NCBI GenBank assembly: GCA_023146355.1 | Contig: JAGLCH010000334.1 | Span: forward strand, 1-27,556 | Source: Bacteriovoracaceae bacterium | GTDB lineage: Bacteria; Bdellovibrionota; Bacteriovoracia; Bacteriovoracales; Bacteriovoracaceae | Direction: 5' to 3' | DNA: 27,556 nt | Shown here: positions 8,200 to 14,852 of the stretch, piece after piece | Layout: each line of letters starts with the position of its first letter | Numbering within the stretch: the first letter of the stretch is position 1 | Made by a program: the position numbers and the translations under genes | Notes under the pieces: generated by a model | Told to the model about the DNA's origin: nothing | Seen by the model: only the letters and a program-made list of their open reading frames with translations | Databases searched by the model: none

Positions 8200-8679
8200 A
8201 TGCTGGCCGTTAAAATACAAATTATAGAACAATTAATTAACAGCCTAGAAGGAAACCTTACTGCTGCCATTCAGGCATATCAAGAGTACAAGGCAAACGC
8301 CCAAGATGATGAAATGCGCTCTGAAAGTAAGTGGGACACCAGGGGAATTGAAGCGGGATATCTGGCATCAGCACAGGAGAGGCGCACTAAAGAATTAGAA
8401 ATTGAACTTATTCAAATCAAGCAACTTAAAGTTCGTAATTTTTGCCCCGATGAGGAGATCGCAGTCGGCGCTCTGATTCAACTTGAAAGTAGTGATAAGC
8501 TCTACTTTATTGCCCCCTCAACCGGTGGCCACACTCTATCTATAGACAGTAAAGAGATTCAAATCCTCTCTATAAACTCGCCCATGGGTAGCGCCATGCT
8601 TGGGCTAGAAGTGGGTGATGATTTCAAGTTTGACTCACCTTTAGGTCCTCTTGAATACTTCGTTAGAAGTGTGCAATGA
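8200..8679 (+). CDS. GreA/GreB-family transcription factor-like protein
   Basis: The 159 residues have the two-part Gre layout. An N-terminal helical hairpin (about 5-80) is rich in charged residues, with acidic DDE at 36-38 near the tip and the segment WDTRGIEAGYLA after it. A C-terminal FKBP-like Gre domain (about 85-159) has INSPMGSAMLGLEVGDDF followed by a closing beta strand. Gre factors enter the RNA polymerase secondary channel and stimulate transcript cleavage. Related proteins with the EAGYLA segment form a branch apart from true GreA, so the exact role, whether cleavage factor, secondary-channel regulator or anti-Gre, is open. The start has an AAGGA site 5 bases upstream, inside the structured leader. 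Confidence 0.75.
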   Translation: MLAVKIQIIEQLINSLEGNLTAAIQAYQEYKANAQDDEMRSESKWDTRGIEAGYLASAQERRTKELEIELIQIKQLKVRNFCPDEEIAVGALIQLESSDKLYFIAPSTGGHTLSIDSKEIQILSINSPMGSAMLGLEVGDDFKFDSPLGPLEYFVRSVQ

Positions 8680-8832
8680 TCCAATAAGTGCCTGATTTTG
8701 TGACACTAGTGCCAGTTTAGCTCCTCCTTCGCCTAACCTAAGCTACCGATATTATAACTATTTTGACAAAGTTTATTGGCCCTTATCTTGCATCATAATC
8801 TACAGATAAAACTTTTAAATAGAGAGTAGATT

Positions 8833-9813
8833 ATGAAACGGGTTGCCGTTTACTTTAATGAACATTCGTCCAACGCCAACCTTGGCACATGGCGCAGAGA
8901 GCTCAGCGAAGCTCTTTATCGTTACAAGGTGGAATTCAAATCTCCACTTGGACTAGATATGCTCTCAAAAGAATTAAAGCGAGATGTTCAAAATGGCGTC
9001 GACTCAATTATTGGAATTGGGGGAGATGGAACTGCAAACCTCATGGCCCAAGAAATTGCCGGTGGAAAAATTAAAATGTTTTTCATTCCAGCAGGAACTG
9101 CCAATGACCTATGTAACCAACTTAAAGTAACTGGCGATATCAATGACCTGGTAAATATTTTCAAAACAGAATCCACACTTACAATGGATGTCATAACAAT
9201 CAACGATTCTAAAATGCTAACCAATGGAGGCGTAGGCCTTCCAAATGTTGTCGCAGAAAGAATCAACCGCTACCGCCATACACTTCCTGGTTTCAAGCGA
9301 GCGATGAAATTCATTGGTGGGAAAATTTATTCAATGATGCTTGGACTAGAACTTATAACAGGGCGCTATCAGCTCTATGAATTCAATGTAAGCTCGGAAC
9401 AACTTCCTATCAGTGGAAAAAATTTGCGCTGTCCTATGATTCTAGTAAACAACCAAGCGGTTCTAGGCAATAGTTTTAGAATTGCACCAGAAACAAGTAA
9501 CAATGATGGCCACTACAATGTCACCATCTTCACTCATAAAAGTAAGCTTTCTCTTTTAAAATGTATCTTTAGCGTCAAAGTAATGGGAATCATTCCTCAC
9601 AGTGATCCAAACTTTCACAGCTTTGAAACAAGTGCTCTTAAAATTGAATCACTCAGTGGAACCATGGTGTTCTTCGGAGACGGCGAACAGCTTACTGAAT
9701 CCACAATTTTTAATATTGGTATTGAACATAAAAATTTAGAACTAATTACAAAAAGTGATAACCCCTCTGAAACAGAGTGTGGTATACCACTTGACGCAGT
9801 CTCACGACTGTAG
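8833..9813 (+). CDS. Diacylglycerol kinase-family lipid kinase
   Basis: This is a soluble or membrane-associated lipid kinase of the DagK catalytic family (YegS/BmrU/DgkB-like), 326 residues long, a normal length. The nucleotide motif GIGGDGT is at 61-67. A second family block, AGTANDL, follows near 92, and the C-terminal FFGDGEQL (about 277-284) supplies the acidic residues that contact the metal and substrate in this family. The likely substrate is diacylglycerol or a related lipid with a free hydroxyl, but the sequence does not settle which. It is followed after 16 bases by the acyl-ACP reductase-like gene with a GAGG site between, so the two probably form a small lipid operon. A TTGACA at 8763 has no -10 element at proper spacing. 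Confidence 0.87.
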   Translation: MKRVAVYFNEHSSNANLGTWRRELSEALYRYKVEFKSPLGLDMLSKELKRDVQNGVDSIIGIGGDGTANLMAQEIAGGKIKMFFIPAGTANDLCNQLKVTGDINDLVNIFKTESTLTMDVITINDSKMLTNGGVGLPNVVAERINRYRHTLPGFKRAMKFIGGKIYSMMLGLELITGRYQLYEFNVSSEQLPISGKNLRCPMILVNNQAVLGNSFRIAPETSNNDGHYNVTIFTHKSKLSLLKCIFSVKVMGIIPHSDPNFHSFETSALKIESLSGTMVFFGDGEQLTESTIFNIGIEHKNLELITKSDNPSETECGIPLDAVSRL

Positions 9814-9829
9814 GGTTTGAGGAAACACT

Positions 9830-11080
9830 ATGATTGAACACAATCAGAGACAACTATTTAAGTCTGGAGACTATTCCGGTATCGTTGGAAAGATCGAAGG
9901 CAACGGCGTAGTAGATAAATTTGGCTTTGTTCTTCATCCACTATCGACAGATCATTTTTTAAAACTCAAAGTAATGCAACTTTTATCAAAAACTTTTCCA
10001 AGTCTTGCGAGTAAGTCTGAGACTATATTTTCAAAACTTCCAAGTTACCGCTATGGAAAAATTCTCAATATTCAAAGTGAGGCCACTGGCAAAGTTGTTC
10101 AGGGTCACCTGTATACAGTAACGGATACTCCTCGCATGATGCTTAAAGGGAGTGCAGAGCGTATGTATAAAAAACTAATTAAAATTTCAAAAATGGCAGC
10201 AAAAGACGGTGCTAAAATAATTGGTCTTGGTGCATATACTAAGGTTGTTGGTGACGCAGGAGTTACAGTTGCAAACAACTCACCTATCCCACTAACAACA
10301 GGAAACTCTCTCTCTGCAGCATCAACACTGTGGACTGCTGAGTATGCAATAAATAAGATTAACCTCGTCCCACAAACACACAACGGTCGTATGGCCGGAA
10401 AAGCAATGATAATTGGAGCAACTGGAAGTATTGGTAAAGTATGTGCCAAGCTTCTTGCAGAGAAATGGACCGAAATTGTTATCGTAGCACCAAGAGTTAA
10501 AGCACTTGAGAAAGTAAGAAAAGAGATCGCCCTCACTGCTCCGCTCTGTAAAGTTACTGTTGAGAGCGATGCAAACAACCTCGTTCACGAGTGTGATCTT
10601 GTACTTACCGCTACAAGTGCTCGTCGTAAGATTGTAGATATCGAAAAAGTAAAAGCAGGTGCCGTAATTTGTGACTGTAGTCGTCCTTTTGATATTACAA
10701 AAGAAGATGCACTTAAGCGTCCAGACGTTTTAGTAATTGCTGCCGGAGAAGTTTTACTTCCAGGGGCCAATATACAAATAAATTGTGACTTAGGTCTTGA
10801 AGATAAAAGAATGTACGCTTGTTTAGCTGAAACAGCACTGCTTGCTCTTGAAGGTCGTCATGAATTATTTTCTGTCGGTCGCGATCTATGCCATTTTAGA
10901 ATTAAAGAGATCGATTACCTCTCACGCAAGCATGGACTTCGACTAGCTCCACTTATGGGCCATGATAAAACAATTCATGAAGTTGACTACCAGATGTGTC
11001 GTGAGCATGCGATTGAACGTCTTAAGAAAATTCATGCATCAGAAAGCATTGATAATGTAGTTAGACCAAATTTTGCTTAA
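9830..11080 (+). CDS. Acyl-ACP reductase (AAR)-like dehydrogenase
   Basis: The 416-residue protein matches the layout of cyanobacterial long-chain acyl-ACP reductase, which reduces acyl-ACP to a fatty aldehyde with NADPH. An N-terminal extension precedes LGAYTKVV and LTTGNSLSAA (about 133-161), as in AAR's LGGFTSI and TTGNT blocks. A Rossmann loop GATGSIG follows at 196-202. Cys331 in MYACLAETALLALEG aligns with the reported catalytic cysteine of AAR (FACFAEAMLLEFEG). The tail HGLRLAPL matches AAR's HGFQPLAL. The protein is about 75 residues longer than the cyanobacterial enzyme, mostly at the N-terminus. No aldehyde-deformylating oxygenase is in the window, so alkane production is not implied. 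Reduction of acyl-ACP or acyl-CoA for an alcohol, ether or wax route is possible. The stop overlaps the convergent beta-barrel gene's stop. Confidence 0.75.
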   Translation: MIEHNQRQLFKSGDYSGIVGKIEGNGVVDKFGFVLHPLSTDHFLKLKVMQLLSKTFPSLASKSETIFSKLPSYRYGKILNIQSEATGKVVQGHLYTVTDTPRMMLKGSAERMYKKLIKISKMAAKDGAKIIGLGAYTKVVGDAGVTVANNSPIPLTTGNSLSAASTLWTAEYAINKINLVPQTHNGRMAGKAMIIGATGSIGKVCAKLLAEKWTEIVIVAPRVKALEKVRKEIALTAPLCKVTVESDANNLVHECDLVLTATSARRKIVDIEKVKAGAVICDCSRPFDITKEDALKRPDVLVIAAGEVLLPGANIQINCDLGLEDKRMYACLAETALLALEGRHELFSVGRDLCHFRIKEIDYLSRKHGLRLAPLMGHDKTIHEVDYQMCREHAIERLKKIHASESIDNVVRPNFA

Positions 11081-12252
11081 TAGAGATAACTCAATTCGAG
11101 GGTGATTCGCTTGTTTTCTTTAAACACACCAATCATCCCCTCATTGCCTTTTCCATATAAATAGTCGAAGCGACCTTTTAGTGTGAGATTTTCATACCCT
11201 GTCCATTTGAGTTCAGGTCGTATCCAAATATCACTATTATCCAATCCAATTACGGCCATAGTGGCCATTTCAAATGAATCAATTTCTTTTCTGAACTGAA
11301 GAGCAACCCATTCCTGACTTTTAAGAGAATCAGTCATCACTTGTACCGCGAGAATAAGGCGATCTATCCCCGAATAATCTGCACCTACAATTGACTGCAT
11401 CCAGTCTTTATTCTCAGTCCCCAGCGGACCTTTAGCTACAGGATTGTCGCTGTTATAGAGGACGTCCCCCCGGAATACCCAACTGTCAGTTGAAAAAGAG
11501 AAAGTAGTTCCAAAGGAATCCACCATTTCAGTATTTTGTTTTAATACAAAATCAGTACCCAAGTAGTAATAAGGGTTTCGGTTCATATGGCGATAATAGA
11601 TCAAAGAGAGGTCTAACCCACTCTTAAATAGATAATTGGCACGAGTTCCATACTCGAACTTGTGATCATCAGCATCTCCGCGACCAAAGTTAGTTTCACG
11701 ATAAGCATCAAACTCAGATCCTTTCGTCGCTAAAGTATTACTTTCACCATAAGGATTTAGTAGAAGCTCTACGAACCAATTTTCACCAAAAAATTTAGAC
11801 GTAGCGAGCCATACTGGTTTTTTTGACCACTCGATATCGTCGAAAAAGGCATAGCTATAGTCTCGAGGATTAACAATATCCATAATATTGAGACCAAAGG
11901 TCTCACTCCACGTAATAGTTTGCCTCCCGGCACTCAAGGTATAATTACTACCCTTGTAGTTAAAGGTAAGGTCACGGAAATTAAATGATGGAGTTTCTTC
12001 TTCTGAAATTTCATTGAGTTCACTATAAATTCTTAAATCGTAATCAACCCCAGGCCCTTCATATTCATTTAGATAGTAGTAGCTGCCGCGGGCCTCTGCG
12101 AAGACTTTATGTTCGTAGGGTTCATCGGTGATAGTACTTGGATTGCTATTTTGCTTGTAGCCAAAAGTGAATTGAAGATCTGTAAATTCTCCAGGAAGCT
12201 CTGCATAGGAGAGACACGGTAAAGTCAACAATGGGAGAATCTTTTTAATCAT
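11077..12252 (-). CDS. Outer-membrane beta-barrel protein, DUF1302-like
   Basis: The 391-residue protein has a short signal peptide (MIKKILPLLTLPCLSYA). It then shows many alternating amphipathic strands rich in Tyr, Phe and Trp, and ends in LELSYLY with an aromatic final residue, as outer-membrane barrels do. The block SAGRQTITWSETFGLNIMDIVNPRDYS (in pieces near 107-133) resembles the DUF1302 / alginate-porin-like family. It is the last gene of the long minus-strand unit, starting with an ATGA overlap on the LolA-like gene. That places it as the probable outer-membrane end of the exporter formed by the preceding three genes. It could be an exit channel or an assembly platform for the cargo. 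Exact function is not recognisable. Confidence 0.75.
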   Translation of the reverse strand: MIKKILPLLTLPCLSYAELPGEFTDLQFTFGYKQNSNPSTITDEPYEHKVFAEARGSYYYLNEYEGPGVDYDLRIYSELNEISEEETPSFNFRDLTFNYKGSNYTLSAGRQTITWSETFGLNIMDIVNPRDYSYAFFDDIEWSKKPVWLATSKFFGENWFVELLLNPYGESNTLATKGSEFDAYRETNFGRGDADDHKFEYGTRANYLFKSGLDLSLIYYRHMNRNPYYYLGTDFVLKQNTEMVDSFGTTFSFSTDSWVFRGDVLYNSDNPVAKGPLGTENKDWMQSIVGADYSGIDRLILAVQVMTDSLKSQEWVALQFRKEIDSFEMATMAVIGLDNSDIWIRPELKWTGYENLTLKGRFDYLYGKGNEGMIGVFKENKRITLELSYLY

Positions 12253-12947
12253 TTCAAATTATTCTTCTTAAACATCGACATGGGCAAATTCTTTTTGACC
12301 ATTTTCACAATATTGATCTCTGTTTTTTTATTCTTATTTACTGCATCGGTGATTATAATCTGGGTAGGTCTAACCTTTCCCGCAATCTTTTTCTTTCCAC
12401 CAAAAGTAGCATTTTTCAAAACTTTTCCCGTGAGTGCCATATACTCGGCCTTAGTTGGATGGAAGTTTTTTTTGCTAACCCATACTCTAATTTTATCATA
12501 GGTTAGCCCTTTTTTGGACGCCTGAAGAAAGAGAACATAGGCACTTTTCGTAGTTTTTTCTAACTTTGCCTTATAATCTCCATGCCAGCGCATACGTGCA
12601 ATATCACCATTGGCAGCTTGGCCGGATAATTTCTGGGAGAGGCTAATTCGAACTGATCTTTTGAGATTTGGAATATAAAGCCACATGTTCTCTTCGAGCA
12701 TCAGCATATTACGCCCTTTGTCTCTTCGAGGAGCAGTGGTTTTAATAAGAGTCCTATCCTTTCCTCCAATATACACATCAAAGCTAGATTTAGTTTTACT
12801 ACCAGAAAGCTCTTTAACGGCAACCTTCATAATAAAGGACTCGCCGGGATTTCTCACATCATCACACTTTTTCACGATCTGATCCGGAGTGATTGCATAT
12901 GTGGAAGTAGCAACGAGAAGTAGAAACCCAGTAATTAAAATCTTCAT
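12249..12947 (-). CDS. LolA-like periplasmic outer-membrane lipoprotein-sorting protein
   Basis: The protein belongs to the COG2834 'outer membrane lipoprotein-sorting' type: a periplasmic half-barrel that carries lipoproteins or lipids between membranes. I chose the ATG at 12947 (232 residues), because it begins a clean signal peptide, MKILITGFLLLVATSTYA, and has a GAGG site 7 bases upstream. An upstream in-frame start at 12980 would place non-signal residues before it. Matching features are the lysine-rich strands, MLMLEENMWLYIPNLKRSVRIS (in pieces near 92-113) and the MRWHGDY block. It lies 10 bases after the permease gene and overlaps the barrel gene by ATGA, so it most likely accepts substrate from this ABC complex. 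It is too unlike the housekeeping LolA to be called lolA. Confidence 0.82.
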   Translation of the reverse strand: MKILITGFLLLVATSTYAITPDQIVKKCDDVRNPGESFIMKVAVKELSGSKTKSSFDVYIGGKDRTLIKTTAPRRDKGRNMLMLEENMWLYIPNLKRSVRISLSQKLSGQAANGDIARMRWHGDYKAKLEKTTKSAYVLFLQASKKGLTYDKIRVWVSKKNFHPTKAEYMALTGKVLKNATFGGKKKIAGKVRPTQIIITDAVNKNKKTEINIVKMVKKNLPMSMFKKNNLK

Positions 12948-12957
12948 ATTAATTCCT

Positions 12958-14163
12958 CTAATTTGCTCGAAGCAGTTCACTTATAGGAGTTTTCGCCACC
13001 TTGATTCCGGCAAGTAGGACACCAATAATCGCAGTAAGAACCCCTAGGGTCACAGTCACAAACCCATACATAAATTGTAGTTCTATCATAATGTGAAATT
13101 GTCTTGTGAAGCCAGGACTAGCTGGCATCAAAATTCCATTTCTTAAAAGCGTATAAGTCAGTAGGTACGAAAGTATAATCCCGAAGATGGCACCTAAGAA
13201 ACCAAGAACGATCCCCTCCATTAGAAGAAGCCTAACAATATCGAATACAGATTCTCCATTGGCACGAAGTGTCCCAATTTCATGTTTTCGCTCTAAAATA
13301 GAGGAGGAAACAGAATTGAAAATACCCATGATAACAATAACCAAAATGATGAATCGAATTGAGTTGTACTGTGCCTTTAAAAAGTCGATAGCATTTTGAT
13401 AGATCACTTTATCTAGTATTGCAAAGGGCGTTGACTCTAGAGTACTAAACTTCTCTTTGAAGTCTGAAAATAGCGGTGCCCAGTGTTCATCTTTTTTAAG
13501 GCCAATGGCAATACTTTCAACCTTATCAGTGTCGAGAAGAACTTGTGCTTGTTTAAGCTGGAGCCTAAAAATAGTATCGTCGAACTCCTTTACTCCGGTG
13601 TGAAAGATACCGGTAACAGTAAGATCAATTCCGTTGAGACTTCCATGAATAGTATTTGCAAGAACAGTCATCCTATCCCCTGGCCTTACCTTCAGTGAGC
13701 GAGCGAGTCCCGCTCCCACGATCACACCGTCTTCTTGATCACGAAGCATCTCTCCTTCAATAATATTGAGCTGGGTAAAAAAATCTGCTTCCTGGGAAGC
13801 ATCTATACCCTCACCTTTACCAGAGACATTAATTTCACCATTAGTCAGAAGACCAAAAAATGAGACCCTTGGGAAGATATGAGACACAAGACCTGAGTCC
13901 TGCAACCACTCTTTTACTTCACCGTGGTTGGGCATCCAATGTTCCCATGGTTTTTCATAAACTTGTGCAAGATATCCAGCTTCATTAATCTGTCCGTGCC
14001 CATAACGGGAGTGGATAGTATTAATGCGATACTGATTCATGATTCCAAAATTAAATCCGTGATAGACAAACAGAGCACCTGTTCCAAGGCCTAGGGTTAA
14101 AAGAATCGCAAGTGATTTACGAGTGTTGCGTAGAAGATTGCGCATTGCCATTTTAATTAACAT
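12958..14163 (-). CDS. FtsX/LolC-MacB-like ABC transporter permease
   Basis: This 401-residue inner-membrane protein has the FtsX-family plan: one N-terminal membrane helix (LAILLTLGLGTGALFVYHG), a large periplasmic domain (about 40-260) and three C-terminal helices. The cytoplasmic loop with ERKHEIGTLRANG (about 289-301) is the coupling region that contacts the ATPase in LolCDE/MacB complexes. Only one permease gene is present, so a homodimer is likely. It starts with a GAGG site and overlaps the ATPase gene by 7 bases. With the LolA-like carrier and barrel downstream it should work as a mechanotransmission exporter that lifts a lipid or lipoprotein from the inner membrane. Confidence 0.88.
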   Translation of the reverse strand: MLIKMAMRNLLRNTRKSLAILLTLGLGTGALFVYHGFNFGIMNQYRINTIHSRYGHGQINEAGYLAQVYEKPWEHWMPNHGEVKEWLQDSGLVSHIFPRVSFFGLLTNGEINVSGKGEGIDASQEADFFTQLNIIEGEMLRDQEDGVIVGAGLARSLKVRPGDRMTVLANTIHGSLNGIDLTVTGIFHTGVKEFDDTIFRLQLKQAQVLLDTDKVESIAIGLKKDEHWAPLFSDFKEKFSTLESTPFAILDKVIYQNAIDFLKAQYNSIRFIILVIVIMGIFNSVSSSILERKHEIGTLRANGESVFDIVRLLLMEGIVLGFLGAIFGIILSYLLTYTLLRNGILMPASPGFTRQFHIMIELQFMYGFVTVTLGVLTAIIGVLLAGIKVAKTPISELLRAN

Positions 14164-14852
14164 TTAACATCCTCCACAATAACACCATCAACAAGACGCA
14201 CCTTACGGTTAACCATATCGATGACCATGGGATCGTGACTTGCTAAAATAATACAGACACCTTCTTTCTGATTAAGATCTTGAAGAATCTCCATAATCTC
14301 ATGACCGGTTTTCTGGTCAAGACTTGCAGTTGGTTCATCAGCAATAATGACCTTAGGTCTTTTCACTACAGCACGGGCAATTGCCACGCGCTGACGCTGA
14401 CCGCCACTCATTTGCATAGGCTGTTTGTGCATTTGATCTTGCAAACCTACCATTTCGAGGGCCTGAGTAACGAGAAGGTGACGCTCTTTCTTTGGAACAC
14501 CCTGCTTAATGAGGAAATATTCAACATTTTCGTAGGCAGTCAAAATAGGTATGAGGTTGAACATCTGAAAAACAAAGCCCAGATCATTTCGTCTCATGGA
14601 ATTTTTCACTTTCTCAGAAACAGTCTTTAAGTTCTGTCCTTGAAAAAGGATTTCTCCCTCTTGAATTTCTTCGATCAATCCTATTTGCGATAGTAAGGTC
14701 GATTTCCCTGATCCCGAAGGACCGAGAATACACATGAAGTCTTTGGAATGAATATCAAGACTCACATCTGATAAAGCGTGAATTTTGGTATCACCTAAGA
14801 AGTAGTGAAAGTCCAAGTTACTACACTTGTAGAGTAGATCACTCACTGACAT
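14157..14852 (-). CDS. LolD/MacB-like ABC transporter ATPase
   Basis: The cytoplasmic ATP-binding subunit has 231 residues. Walker A is GPSGSGKST (about 43-51), the signature is MSGGQRQRVAIARA (about 147-160), and Walker B is VIIADEPTASLDQ (about 166-178). The Q-loop sits at FVFQMFNLIP, as in the LolD/MacB group. The start codon is uncertain. The ATG at 14852 begins immediately after a GGAGG sequence, too close for good use. The in-frame GTG two codons later (14846) lies 6 bases from GGAGG and may be the true start. The gene overlaps the end of the phosphotransferase gene and is followed by the permease, so all three are cotranslated. Confidence 0.93.
   Translation of the reverse strand: MSVSDLLYKCSNLDFHYFLGDTKIHALSDVSLDIHSKDFMCILGPSGSGKSTLLSQIGLIEEIQEGEILFQGQNLKTVSEKVKNSMRRNDLGFVFQMFNLIPILTAYENVEYFLIKQGVPKKERHLLVTQALEMVGLQDQMHKQPMQMSGGQRQRVAIARAVVKRPKVIIADEPTASLDQKTGHEIMEILQDLNQKEGVCIILASHDPMVIDMVNRKVRLVDGVIVEDVKC

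Noticed and set aside
8763..8799. TTGACA followed by CATAAT as a promoter for the lipid kinase
   Set aside because: The spacing is 25 bases, too long for a sigma-70 promoter. A promoter may still lie here with CATAAT and a weak -35.
10105..10578. A 157-codon open frame on the minus strand inside the AAR-like gene
   Set aside because: It lies wholly antisense to a gene with clear motifs, has low-complexity hydrophobic composition and no ribosome site, so it is a shadow frame.
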